Shown here in pieces: positions 24,098-33,975 of a DNA stretch of 64,000 nt. The position numbers were made by a program, and so were the translations under genes. How positions within the stretch are numbered: the stretch's first letter is position 1; each line of letters starts with the position of its first letter. The notes below the pieces were generated by a model. It did not search any database and was not told where the DNA came from. It worked only from the letters and a program-made list of their open reading frames with translations. Source of the DNA: JBALVT01 sp965262875. Its GTDB lineage: Bacteria; Pseudomonadota; Gammaproteobacteria; Pseudomonadales; Halieaceae. The stretch lies in the NCBI GenBank assembly GCA_965262875.1, contig OZ253569.1, positions 1,860,001-1,924,000 of the forward strand. The letters are read 5' to 3'.

Positions 24098-24438
24098 CTT
24101 TTAATGCGGCAGCCGCAATAAAGTGCATGTTGCGAACACTTTTCAACTTCATGACGCCGACTGCACAGGCAGGGCAGTGAAGCTCATCGGCTCTCAGGCA
24201 ACGCGGGCCTAGGGGGGCGCGACCTTATGCTCGTTGCGCCTAAACAATGGGCGCAATCGTGATGGCCGTTCCGCATTCGCAGGAATCTAGGAAAGTACAT
24301 GCTAAACAAGTTTATGTACATACAAAGCGACACGGCAATCTACTATTATGGTTGCTTGGGAGCTCTATCTGGCTGGCTCACTTAGTAAGGGTTTTTGGGA
24401 TGATTTAGGAATCAATATACTATTTTTAAGGGGAAGCG
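24098..24438. other. Intergenic region without recognised gene
   Basis: 341 bases between marR and the TonB receptor. No reading frame with family features and no clear operator was seen. AAGGGGAAGCG before 24439 supplies the receptor's ribosome-binding site. Confidence 0.5.
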
Positions 24439-26847
24439 ATGAAAAATTATAAGATAGAATCTACGCTATGCGCAGCAGGTATCGCCTGTGTAATGGCTGT
24501 GCCATTTCCTGCAATATCGGCTGAACTGGAAGAAGTCCTTGTCACGGCACGTAAGCGTGCAGAATCACTACAGGATGTTCCTATAGCATTACAGGCCGTT
24601 TCGGGCGAGCTGATTGCGGAGCAGGGTATCGTTGATTTTCAGCAGCTGGCACCCTACACACCCAATTTTAGCTATATTCAGGCAGCTGGAGCTTCTGACC
24701 TGTACTTCATGCGTGGTCTTGGCACATTCGGTAGTGGTATTCACTTCGAGCCGAGCATTGGGCAGGTATTCAATGGTTTCTTTTCAACACGAAGTCGCCT
24801 GGGCCGAAGTGCTCTGGTCGATGTTGCTCAGGTGGAGGTACTAAAGGGCCCTCAGGGCGCAATTATTGGTAAAAACACCTCTTTGGGTGCTCTCAATGTT
24901 ACATCAAACGGCCCGACCGATGAATTTGAAGCTTCCTTGTCATCACAGTACAACTTTGAGGCCAGTGAAGGCTATGAAGTAGAAGCTATGGTATCTGGTG
25001 CTTTCTCCGATAGTGTTAGAGGTCGAGCGGTAATCAACTATCGTGACGTCGATGGCTGGATAGATAACTCAGTGACAGGTGATAGCCTACAGCAGAGCGA
25101 AGATCTGACGGCACGTCTTATGTTGGATATAGATATCACTGAATCTACAACTTTGAGCCTTCTGTACCAGAACACTGACTATGACCGAAAAGGCAAGGGG
25201 CGTGTTATTACAGGCTGCCCTGAATTTCAGGGACCATCAGGGCCTCCACAGAGTATTGCCAGGGCTGAATCTAGTGGACTGATTTGTAGCGGTGTTGATG
25301 ATAAGAATTCGACTGTGGATCTCCGTACTGATGCCAATGGTAATCAGTTTGCTACCGAAGAGCCTTTCACACTTGAATCCGACTTTTTCGGCGTTACTCT
25401 AGATATGGAGTTTGACAACTTTACGCTGACATCCTTAACCGGTATTACCGAGTACGATGTTGCTGATACCTTTAGTGGCGACCAGATCAGCATCGAACGA
25501 GTGAGCATCAATAATGATGAGAATTTCGAACAATTTTATCAAGAGATTCGCATTGTTGGCAGTACGCCTTCAGAAAGCCTTGATTACATTGTAGGTGGGA
25601 CCTACTTCGATGGTGAGTTGGATGCATCGCAGAGCTTCCATGGCGTTGATCGAGCAGTTGGTCCTCCCATTCCACCGAACGTAGCGGTGTCACGTAATGA
25701 ATTTCAGAAGTCGGAAACGGAATCAACATCGCTTTTTGGACAGATTGACTGGCATTTTACCGATCAATTCACCCTGACAGCAGGTCTGCGTTATACAGAT
25801 GAATCTAGAGAAGGATCGAAAGCACAGGTTGTTGGTGAAATTTATACCAGTGATCTAGACGCTGCCCCGGTTCCCTGCAATGTGCCTTTTATACCTCTTT
25901 CGGCCTGCACAATGGGTAATGACGGTATGACACCAGGTGCACCAATTACAGACAAGATTGACGATACGAACACGTCATATAACCTCTCGCTGCAGTACTC
26001 CCCTTCGGATGATCACCGGTTTTATATTACCAGTGCCACAGGATTTAAGTCGGGCGGTTTTGATTTAAGGGGCGCAGGTAACCCGGATAACTTTGTCTTT
26101 GGTGAGGAAGAAACCACTAATTTTGAAGTAGGCGGTAAGCATTACTTCCTGGATAACTCTATACGCTTCAACTGGACGATTTTCCATACAGAAGTTGAGG
26201 GTTTACAGGTTTCAGCAAACGACCCTGTCCTCATTCAGCAAGTTGTTGCTTCGGCAGATGCAACCAGTGAAGGCCTCGAGGTAGATTTATTGTGGTCAAC
26301 GCCCATTGAAGGCTTGAATATTAGCTTTGTTGGTGCCTACACAGACGCAACCTATGATGAATTTCTGGGTTCTTGCTATCTTGGACAAGTGCCATCGCCC
26401 GAGGCAATTGTGAATGGAAGTGTTAATGGTTGCGACAACGTAGCAGTTGCTACGGGTAACTTTACAGGCGTTCAGGACTTAGCTGGTGAAACCTTGCCGG
26501 TGGCACCTGAAGTTTCCTTTGTGTTTGGTGCAGATTATGTTGTTTCTGTAGGTGATATGACACTGACGACATCTGCCAAGTACCTGTATATGGACGAGCA
26601 ATTTATGTCGATTGAACGTGACCCTCTAGGTTTTCAGGACTCAAGAGAGCGATTTGATGCCAGCCTGATTCTTTCTGGTGAAACCAGAAATAGCAATTCA
26701 TGGTCACTTGCTTTAGTTGGGAGAAACCTCAATAACGAACTTGTTCATACCTTTGTCAATGCCTCTACCTTGTCAGGCGCAGCGGTTGTGACAACCAACC
26801 TTGAAGAAACCCGCTCAATTAGTTTGAGAGCTTCTATCGCGTTTTAA
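24439..26847 (+). CDS. TonB-dependent outer-membrane receptor
   Basis: 802 residues. A signal peptide (to about AISA, residue 28), a TonB box-like EEVLVTARK, a plug domain with VEVLKGPQGAIIGKNTSLGALNV, then a ~22-strand barrel ending in the required C-terminal Phe (SLRASIAF). It imports a scarce large or poorly permeating ligand across the outer membrane using TonB energy. Placed in an aromatic-catabolism island, it may import the substrate, or a cobamide for the corrinoid dehalogenase; neither is provable here. A terminator follows. Confidence 0.93.
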   Translation: MKNYKIESTLCAAGIACVMAVPFPAISAELEEVLVTARKRAESLQDVPIALQAVSGELIAEQGIVDFQQLAPYTPNFSYIQAAGASDLYFMRGLGTFGSGIHFEPSIGQVFNGFFSTRSRLGRSALVDVAQVEVLKGPQGAIIGKNTSLGALNVTSNGPTDEFEASLSSQYNFEASEGYEVEAMVSGAFSDSVRGRAVINYRDVDGWIDNSVTGDSLQQSEDLTARLMLDIDITESTTLSLLYQNTDYDRKGKGRVITGCPEFQGPSGPPQSIARAESSGLICSGVDDKNSTVDLRTDANGNQFATEEPFTLESDFFGVTLDMEFDNFTLTSLTGITEYDVADTFSGDQISIERVSINNDENFEQFYQEIRIVGSTPSESLDYIVGGTYFDGELDASQSFHGVDRAVGPPIPPNVAVSRNEFQKSETESTSLFGQIDWHFTDQFTLTAGLRYTDESREGSKAQVVGEIYTSDLDAAPVPCNVPFIPLSACTMGNDGMTPGAPITDKIDDTNTSYNLSLQYSPSDDHRFYITSATGFKSGGFDLRGAGNPDNFVFGEEETTNFEVGGKHYFLDNSIRFNWTIFHTEVEGLQVSANDPVLIQQVVASADATSEGLEVDLLWSTPIEGLNISFVGAYTDATYDEFLGSCYLGQVPSPEAIVNGSVNGCDNVAVATGNFTGVQDLAGETLPVAPEVSFVFGADYVVSVGDMTLTTSAKYLYMDEQFMSIERDPLGFQDSRERFDASLILSGETRNSNSWSLALVGRNLNNELVHTFVNASTLSGAAVVTTNLEETRSISLRASIAF

Positions 26848-26897
26848 TCAAGCGCAGGAAGGTAACTGGGGAATAGCTTCAGTTATCCATAGAAAGC

Positions 26898-26918
26898 CCC
26901 GGTTTCCCGGGTTTTTTT
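26898..26918 (+). terminator. Terminator after the TonB receptor gene
   Basis: CCCGG-TTTC-CCGGG followed by seven T. Confidence 0.8.
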
Positions 26919-26940
26919 CGTCTAAACTTTTTGCCTGTGG

Positions 26941-28179
26941 TTAATCAATGTCTTCTACAAATATGTCCAGGGGCAATATTGCCGATACGTTAACATTGGG
27001 GGCATCGACCAGTTGGCCAATTCTCAAATCGACGGCGACACTCATCACCACATATGCCTGCTCTTTGGTTAAACCCTTGCTTGAGACCAGATAATGTAAC
27101 ATCTCGATCAACGCATTACGTGCCGCTAGAGAAATATCTTTGGATAACCCGGTTAAAGCCGCAATTTTTTCGGACTCCAAATAGAGCATATCTGGTGGTA
27201 CTTCACCGCTTTTTTTAAAGGGCATTCCGGTAGTCGCGAAAAAACGCCGCGAAGGAATATCGAGCAATGTTGCCTGGCCTTCATAATACAATCCCTTCAG
27301 ACCAATACCCTGTTTTAAGACTTTCGTCGAGACGGAAACCACAGCGTCCATTTCAATGGCAGTTCCTGAGACCTCTCCATCGCCTTGAGCGTAGTGCGCA
27401 TCACCAATGCCTAAACCACAGCCGTCTACATAGCATGGCAGATAGAGTGTTACACCAGGAGCCAAATAGCGGATATCGACGTTTCCTCCATGCTCTCTTG
27501 GCGGCATGGTCCTCAAGCACTCGGATACATGAGTACCCGATTTACCACACACGTTTGCCGGAGACGCATTCACCGGCTCCGGTACACTCACCCTCCCCCC
27601 TTCCGCTAGCAATCGCTCCTCTCGCACCAGCATTCGTTGGTTCAATTCCTCATCTGGAAGCACCGTTACTATTCCAGGAAAACTGGCGTTTGGTATCCGC
27701 ACCCCTGGAAGGCTAGGCGACTCGGCATACGCATCGTTTAGCTTCCACAGCACTTGGTATCGAGCTTTGGGAAATAGATCAGAAATAAACCCACTCGGTA
27801 AAATGAGGGTAAAACCATAGTCAGCAGGTTTCACAGCATGAATGGTAACCGCTAGCGTGTCTCCTGCCTTGGCACCTAGTATGTACACGGGGCCGGTAAT
27901 GGGGTGTACCGTACTTCCATGAACTCGCTCCAATCTTTCGTTGGGTACTTTATTGTCAGGGTGGATATTCGCATCCAAGGTGTTGCGCGTATGAAAAACA
28001 ATTGTCTGACCCGCGTCTGCCTTAATATGCATCGGGATATCGTGGTGAATGCGATTAAAGCAATTGGGGTCCTCGCCGCAATGGGCTCCCTGCAAGGGAA
28101 TTACCAGAGGCTCACTGGCGCTGGAGGTATTTTGCAAAAATACGGAAAAAAACATTAAAGTGTAACGAAGCAGCATCAC
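26941..28179 (-). CDS. Exported acetamidase/formamidase-family protein
   Basis: 412 residues. A hydrophobic signal peptide (residues 2-20) precedes the FmdA/AmdA-type fold: GSTVHPITGPVYILGAKAGDTL, GGNVDIRYLAPGVTLYLPCYVDG and LGIGDAHYAQGDGEVSGTAIE. The family hydrolyses short amides such as formamide or acetamide; export makes this a periplasmic variant with unknown substrate. The gene stands alone, convergent with the TonB receptor gene. Confidence 0.85.
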   Translation of the reverse strand: MMLLRYTLMFFSVFLQNTSSASEPLVIPLQGAHCGEDPNCFNRIHHDIPMHIKADAGQTIVFHTRNTLDANIHPDNKVPNERLERVHGSTVHPITGPVYILGAKAGDTLAVTIHAVKPADYGFTLILPSGFISDLFPKARYQVLWKLNDAYAESPSLPGVRIPNASFPGIVTVLPDEELNQRMLVREERLLAEGGRVSVPEPVNASPANVCGKSGTHVSECLRTMPPREHGGNVDIRYLAPGVTLYLPCYVDGCGLGIGDAHYAQGDGEVSGTAIEMDAVVSVSTKVLKQGIGLKGLYYEGQATLLDIPSRRFFATTGMPFKKSGEVPPDMLYLESEKIAALTGLSKDISLAARNALIEMLHYLVSSKGLTKEQAYVVMSVAVDLRIGQLVDAPNVNVSAILPLDIFVEDID

Positions 28180-28393
28180 ACAACAGCCTCAAAAAACACT
28201 GCTAAAAATCTCACTTCAATATTGGTTTTTATGTGAAGTCCTCCGAGATGAGCGAGTAATTAGCTGCCATTACACCTGTGCAGGCCCAACCATACTGCAC
28301 AAGCAGCGATAAATACAATCCAGGAAAATGACCAAAACACGCGAGGGGCCGAAGCGAGTGGTATTCAATTTTATCGAGATGTTTTACAACTTA

Positions 28394-29445
28394 GATTCAA
28401 GTCATAAGTGCAATTTCTAGAGCAGGTGGCCAACTGGTACAATCCAGTGCCATTTTCTCGACCAAGGAAATTACACATGAACTATACACAGTTGACCGAA
28501 TACGAACGATACCAGATTGAAGCATTTTTAAAAGCTGGTTTTACACAAAAAGCCATAGCCAGAGAGCTTAGACGAAGCCCTGGGACAATTAGCAGAGAGC
28601 TTGGTCGCAATACGGGCTTGCGTGGTTATAGGCCCCAGCAGGCCCAGCGTTTTGCCACTGAACGGCAGCATCACCACACCCATACACGTATTACAGAGAT
28701 AACCTGGCAGCGGGTTGAATCGCTACTGAGGGAGGAATGGAGTCCAGAGCAGATCAGCGGTTGGCTAGCAAAATCAATCCTGCAATCTGTTAGTCCAGAA
28801 TGGATTTATCAGTACATTCTGATCGACAAGAAGGCCGGGGGCGACCTCCATGCCCACTTGCGCTGCCAAAAGAAACGTAAGAAGCGTTACGGGAGTCCAG
28901 ACAAGCGCGGGCAGCTAAAGAACCGGGTAAGTATCGACGAGCGTCCAGCGATTGTTGATGAGCGCAAGCGTATTGGTGATTGGGAAATGGACCTTATCAT
29001 TGGGCGCTTGGGTGGCTCCGTACTGATGACGGCTGTTGAGAGAAAGACACGTTTCACAGTGATCGCCCTGGCCCCCAATAAAACGGCGAAGGCCGTCAAG
29101 GAAGCGATACTTGGGGCGCTTTCCCCCTTAGCCGCCCCGGTAGAAACACTGACCTATGATAACGGCAAGGAGTTTGCCTTACACGAGGTTATCGCCCAAC
29201 AGCTGCAGGCTGAAAGCTACTTCGCGCACCCTTACCATTCATGGGAGCGGGGATTGAATGAGAATACAAATGGTCTGATCCGCCAATACGCCCCGAAAGG
29301 ATCTAGCTTTGATGATATGACGCCGGAGTGTGTCCAGAGAATCTTTGATAAACTTAACAACCGGCCAAGAAAATGTCTGGACTTTAAAACCCCCAACCAA
29401 GTACTGTTTGGGATCAACCCACCGATTGCACTAGCGACTTGAATC
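28394..29445 (+). mobile_element. IS30-family insertion sequence
   Basis: Imperfect 22-bp inverted ends GATTCAAGTC..AGTGCAAT at 28394 and 29445 enclose one transposase gene. The 3-base flanks (TTA and CGC) do not match, so the exact ends or a target duplication remain uncertain. Confidence 0.75.
28477..29442 (+). CDS. IS30-family transposase
   Basis: 321 residues from MNYTQLTEYERYQIEAF; an in-frame ATG at 28408 is upstream. N-terminal HTHs (FTQKAIARELRRSPGTISREL) and an rve-type DDE core with IGDWEMDLIIG, LTYDNGKEF and SWERGLNENTNGLIRQY. Intact. The stop lies at the right end of the element. Confidence 0.93.
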   Translation: MNYTQLTEYERYQIEAFLKAGFTQKAIARELRRSPGTISRELGRNTGLRGYRPQQAQRFATERQHHHTHTRITEITWQRVESLLREEWSPEQISGWLAKSILQSVSPEWIYQYILIDKKAGGDLHAHLRCQKKRKKRYGSPDKRGQLKNRVSIDERPAIVDERKRIGDWEMDLIIGRLGGSVLMTAVERKTRFTVIALAPNKTAKAVKEAILGALSPLAAPVETLTYDNGKEFALHEVIAQQLQAESYFAHPYHSWERGLNENTNGLIRQYAPKGSSFDDMTPECVQRIFDKLNNRPRKCLDFKTPNQVLFGINPPIALAT

Positions 29446-29490
29446 CGCCCAATCAAATAACGCGGCATACCTGTAACGGCGAAGGCTAAT

Positions 29491-30249
29491 TTGAAATACA
29501 TAATTTTCTGCCTACTGATACCGATTCTGTACGGAACTGGAGTTGACGTCCATGCCCAGCAGGTACCGAACAAAACGTTTGTATTGGTACATGGTGCTTG
29601 GGTGGGCGAATGGTCGTGGGAGCCCGTGGCAGAGATTCTTCGCAAAAATGGACACGTAGTCTATAACATTTCATTAACCGGGCAGGGCCAGCGCCAAGAT
29701 GAGCATAAGTCCACTATTACTCTTGAAGACCACATCAATGATGTACTTGCAGTTCTCGAGAAGCATAACCTTAAAAAGGTCTACCTTGTCCCGCATAGTT
29801 ATGGGGGCAAGGTCGCAACGGGTGCATGGGATCGAGCCCGAACTCGTATTCACCATGTAATCTACATCGATGCCTTTGCCCCGGTTCGTAAAGGCAAGGA
29901 TCTGTTCTTCCCTTCAGATACTGTCGCCAAGTTTCTCGCAGACAATCCCGGCGCTCAGCACACAGCGCTTATACCCTTTCCCAAGCCATCAGCAGCAATT
30001 GCTGCTAAAACATTACCCATGCCGCTTGGCACAGTAGGCGGGACGGTTCGCGTATCAGAGCCATTGCCGGAAAGCACTCTCAAATCCTATGTACTTGCAG
30101 GTAATAACAACGGTAGCGTCTTTCAAAGGAGATACTTCTCGGCGATTGTAGATGATGAAAGCTGGACCACCTATGTATTACCAACCGGACATTTTATAAT
30201 GGGCGAGCTGCCGGAAGTGCTTGCTGCGATATTGCAAAACGCGAAATAG
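29491..30249 (+). CDS. Exported alpha/beta-hydrolase (esterase-like)
   Basis: 252 residues from a TTG codon, with an N-terminal signal (IIFCLLIPILYGTG). TFVLVHGAWVGEWSWEPVA gives the oxyanion His-Gly, PHSYGG the nucleophile elbow with Ser, and LPTGHFIMGE the catalytic His. The pattern matches the salicylate/methyl-ester-type esterases of the alpha/beta-hydrolase 6 group. It begins 46 bases after IS30, so its original promoter may have been lost. Substrate unknown; an aryl ester is plausible in this context. Confidence 0.82.
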   Translation: MKYIIFCLLIPILYGTGVDVHAQQVPNKTFVLVHGAWVGEWSWEPVAEILRKNGHVVYNISLTGQGQRQDEHKSTITLEDHINDVLAVLEKHNLKKVYLVPHSYGGKVATGAWDRARTRIHHVIYIDAFAPVRKGKDLFFPSDTVAKFLADNPGAQHTALIPFPKPSAAIAAKTLPMPLGTVGGTVRVSEPLPESTLKSYVLAGNNNGSVFQRRYFSAIVDDESWTTYVLPTGHFIMGELPEVLAAILQNAK

Positions 30250-30807
30250 CATACTGGATTTCTCTTCGAGAACTTCGATATTCAAGCAAGTCTACATATT
30301 AACCTACCTCAATCTGGAGCATTTGTTATGAACTCACCCGTGGCCGCACACTGGATTGCAGGCGAATGGGTCGCCGAGGGCGAAATCAGACATACAATCG
30401 ATGCCGCCTCCGGCGATCAGCATAAGCCTTTCTATTTTGGGGATGGGGATATTACCCGTCGAGCGATCGGCGCAGCCAGAGAGGTCTTTGAACAGTCATC
30501 CTGGGCGCACAGTCCCCGACTGCGATCACAAGTGTTGTTTGACATAGCCGATGCCATTGAGTCCTGCGGGGAAGAAATTGCCCACGCCATAGCCATTGAA
30601 AGTGGCAAAGTTATTCACCACTGCATCGCTGAGATGCGCGCTGCGGTCAGCGAGTGTCGTTACTACGGAGGACTAGCCCGAGGAATATTTGGGCGAGTGG
30701 CGGAAATTGAGGAGGGAAGCCAGTCCATTTTTACGCGGGAGGCGATAGGTGTCGCCGGTATCATTGTTCCCTGGAATGCACCCTCCACTCTTCTCGTACG
30801 GTCACTA

Positions 30808-31961
30808 GTGTAGGTCGTCAAACAGTTTGTAACTTATTAAGTTTCTCTCTGCCACGCTTCACTTTCTCCAATATGTCACTCGCGGATTTGGTCCAGATAT
30901 AAGGCGCTGGCGCTTGATTATGAGTCTCAATGAACGCCATGACTGTTTGCTCAAGCTCTTCCACACTGCTAAAGACACCTCGTTTCAATTGCTTTTCAGT
31001 TAGCTCCCGAAAAAACCGCTCCACCATGTTTAACCACGATGCGCTGGTTGGCGTAAAGTGCACATGGAATCGCTGGTGATATTTCAGCCAGCTTTTTACC
31101 TTCGGGTGCTTATGTGTGGCGTAGTTGTCACAGATAATATGAATCTCTTTATCCTTGGGCGTCGACTTATTTATTTGGCGGAGAAACTTCAACCATTCTT
31201 GATGGCGATGCCGTTCGGCGCAGGTACCTAACACTTCCCCTGTCAAGATGTTCAATGCCGCAAACAAGGTCGTGGTGCCATGACGTTTATAGTCATGGGT
31301 CATTGTCGCCGCCCTGCCTTTTTTCATCGGCAAGCCCGGCTGCGTTCTATCCAGTGCTTGTATCTGACTCTTTTCATCACAACTGAAAACAATGGCATTT
31401 TCTGGCGGTGATAAGTAAAGACCGACGATTGCCTCCAACTTCTCGGCAAACTCTTTATCGTTCGATACCTTGAATGTATTTATTCGGTGTGGCTTCAAAC
31501 CGTGGCTTTTCCATATCCTGCCCACCGAGGACATGCTAATGCCGGCCTTATCTGCCATGAGACGCTGGCTCCAATGCGTAGCGTTTTCCGGTGTCTCTTG
31601 CGTCGTGAGTCTGATCACCTGTGCAACCTTGCGTGAACTGATTTTCGGTTTTCGCCCTGGCCGATACGCATCCTGGCTGATGCCTTCGACTCCACTGTCT
31701 GCATAGCGTTCTCGCCAGCGGCCCGCTTTCTGTCTCGTAATGCCCAGTTCAAAACCGATCTCTTCATTGGTCATGCCCTTGCCGGCCAGAAGAACAATTC
31801 GTGAACGCTCCGCCAATCGGACCGAGACAGAACGCGATTTAGATAACTTACTCAAACCCAAAACTTCGTCATCAGACAAAACAATTTCTACTGCAACACG
31901 CACGACAAGCTCTCTATATAGGGAAGAGACTATATGGTACACTATTTACGACGACCTACAC
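30808..31961 (-). mobile_element. IS630-family element in the aldehyde dehydrogenase gene
   Basis: Inverted ends starting GTGTAGGTCGTC, flanked by TA at 30806-30807 and 31962-31963. Length 1154 bp. Different from the IS630 at 13487-14657. Confidence 0.92.
30818..31942 (-). CDS. IS630-family transposase, second type
   Basis: Up to 374 residues. N-terminal HTH (NEEIGFELGITRQKAGRWRERYAD) and DDE core VFSCDEKSQIQALDRTQPG, IICDNYATHKHPKVKSW, TSASWLNMVERFF. Intact and probably active. Confidence 0.93.
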   Translation of the reverse strand: MYHIVSSLYRELVVRVAVEIVLSDDEVLGLSKLSKSRSVSVRLAERSRIVLLAGKGMTNEEIGFELGITRQKAGRWRERYADSGVEGISQDAYRPGRKPKISSRKVAQVIRLTTQETPENATHWSQRLMADKAGISMSSVGRIWKSHGLKPHRINTFKVSNDKEFAEKLEAIVGLYLSPPENAIVFSCDEKSQIQALDRTQPGLPMKKGRAATMTHDYKRHGTTTLFAALNILTGEVLGTCAERHRHQEWLKFLRQINKSTPKDKEIHIICDNYATHKHPKVKSWLKYHQRFHVHFTPTSASWLNMVERFFRELTEKQLKRGVFSSVEELEQTVMAFIETHNQAPAPYIWTKSASDILEKVKRGREKLNKLQTV

Positions 31962-33161
31962 TAGCGCCCGCACTGGCATCAGGTTGCACTGCAGTTTTAA
32001 AAGGCGCGCATCAAACTGCAACAGTGACCCATTTATTAGCGCAGTGCCTGGCAAACTGCGCTTCGCTACCCGCCGGAGTGGTCAATATAGTGCAGGGCGA
32101 CTTGGAGGTCTCAAAGGTATTGTGTACGGACATCGATATGGACGTTGTGAGTTTCACCGGTTCGAGCGCTACCGGAAAGTCCATTATGCAATCTGCTGCA
32201 CCGACTTTGAAACGTCTCTCACTGGAACTCGGCGGCAAATCGCCCGCAATAGTTTTCGCGGATGCAGACATGCAACGCGCTGCGCGTGAGATCAGTGCAG
32301 GCATCATTCCACACTGCGGACAGATGTGTACCGCCATTAGTAGAGTTTTAGTAGAAGAGTCTGCATGGACTCAGTTTGTCCCTCACCTAGTTGCAGCATT
32401 GCAATCGAAAAAAATCGGCAGACCGCTCGATAATCACAGTGATATGGGACCTCTGCTCACCCCAGAGAATACAAATCGCTATGAAAAATATATAGCCCAA
32501 GCTGCCGACATCGGTGACACGATATTAGCCGGGGCGCGTTTGGCCGGTGGTTGGCCACGTGAAAATTTTGTTTCACCGGCGCTTTATCACATCAGTGATC
32601 CCTCGCATCATCTGGTACAAGAGGAACTATTTGCACCGATCGGAATACTCGAGACATTCAAGTCAGAAGAGGGAGCTGTAGTCAGTGCAAATGCTAGCCG
32701 TTATGGCCTGGCGGCAAGCCTCTACACTACGGATGAGAGCCGTTCCAAACGAGTTGCCAGGGCTATAAAGTCTGGGACTGTTTGGGTGAACTGCCACAAT
32801 CGACTATTTGCCGAAGCCGAAACAGGTGGTTATCGAGAATCAGGGCTTGGCCGCCTGCACGGGCTGGAAGGCCTGTCGCCGTTTATGGAAACCAAGCACA
32901 TCTATTCCGAGTTTGGGCGAGTCTCCTCCTAACGTGCATTGCCGGTCGCCCGGCGCAGAATTTCCGAGGGCAACGCCGGTTCGTCCGCGCCCACCCATGT
33001 CACGAATTGATCCGGAGGTACGAGTGTCCACGGGTGAAGATGATGTCCCGGCCGTGCTTCGAAACTATGTCCACCTCTGGCGTTACAGGTTTTAGTAGTA
33101 GCGTCTGCCACATGGAAGCTCCAATATTAGTAGTGGCAGGCGTGTTGCTATCGTAGCTCTA

Positions 33162-33956
33162 TTAGCTATCCGAATAATTCAGACCGTTATTTTCACATTG
33201 CATATGTGAAAGCATGCCCCCATCACAGGGAATATTGGTACCGCGAATCCAGGCGCTATCGTCCGAACATAAAAAAGCGATCACCGGGGAGATGTCGGTT
33301 GCCTCACCATATCTATCCATTAGCAGTCGGTTTTGTTTCGCCCGTTCACCCAACGACTCCAGGAAATCAGCGAGGATGGGTGTGTCGACCGGGCCCGGGC
33401 TCACGCAATTCATTCGAATGCCGCGATCCCGCCAGGTCCAACGATTCTGCATGGTCCAGACAATCAATACTTCCTTCGAGAAGAAGTAGCCGCGCTGATC
33501 GTCGACACCAAGCCGTTCACATACAGACTCCACATTGTCGAAATTGGCATCTTGTAGAAATTCGGTAATCTGATCTGTAGCAGCCGCCCATCCGCCTCCA
33601 GCCAACGAGGTTACATTGACGATTGAACCGCCATCATTCATTACCTCTACTACGGCAGCCGTTAGTGCCTGGAGGCCCATCACATTAACCTTCATGACCG
33701 GAACCACTCCCGCTGTCGGGGGTACACCCGCACTATTAACAAGCGCATCAACACCATGGGGTATTGTGGCTGCTGCTGTAGTTATACTCTCGGGGTTCGA
33801 CAGATCCACTGCTATGTATTGATCGACATTCTCAGTCACTTCATTGCGATCCATGCCAATCACCCAGGCCCCCTGGGCCTTAAGTGCTTTGGCGGCTTCC
33901 GCCCCAATCCCCGACGCCGCGCCAGTTACGATTATTTTCTTGTCTTGTAAGCCCAT
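33162..33956 (-). CDS. Short-chain dehydrogenase/reductase
   Basis: 264 residues. TGAASGIGAEAA is the NAD(P) site, NSAGVP and the YFFSK pair (Tyr-x3-Lys) the catalytic site, and the ending GTNIPCDGGML is typical of classical SDRs. The sequence resembles 3-alpha-hydroxysteroid/coniferyl-alcohol dehydrogenases. It lies 19 bases after ligJ, last in the ligUKJ operon, and may oxidise an alcohol that feeds the pathway; the substrate is unknown. Confidence 0.88.
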   Translation of the reverse strand: MGLQDKKIIVTGAASGIGAEAAKALKAQGAWVIGMDRNEVTENVDQYIAVDLSNPESITTAAATIPHGVDALVNSAGVPPTAGVVPVMKVNVMGLQALTAAVVEVMNDGGSIVNVTSLAGGGWAAATDQITEFLQDANFDNVESVCERLGVDDQRGYFFSKEVLIVWTMQNRWTWRDRGIRMNCVSPGPVDTPILADFLESLGERAKQNRLLMDRYGEATDISPVIAFLCSDDSAWIRGTNIPCDGGMLSHMQCENNGLNYSDS

Positions 33957-33975
33957 GAATTAACCTCAGGCCTTT

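Larger units (their letters stand above)
30328..32932 (+). pseudogene. Aldehyde dehydrogenase interrupted by IS630
   Basis: Two halves, 30328-30807 and 31964-32932, join exactly in frame when the IS630 and one TA are removed (RSL then APALASG), giving 482 residues. The Rossmann part and NAPSTL motif lie in the first half. LELGGKSP with the general-base Glu and HCGQMCTAISR with the nucleophilic Cys lie in the second. It would oxidise an aldehyde, perhaps aromatic, with NAD. Clean insertion suggests a recent loss of function, or restoration on precise excision. Confidence 0.9.

Noticed and set aside
28391..29448. Target duplication for IS30
   Set aside because: The three bases on either side of the inferred ends differ, so none is claimed.
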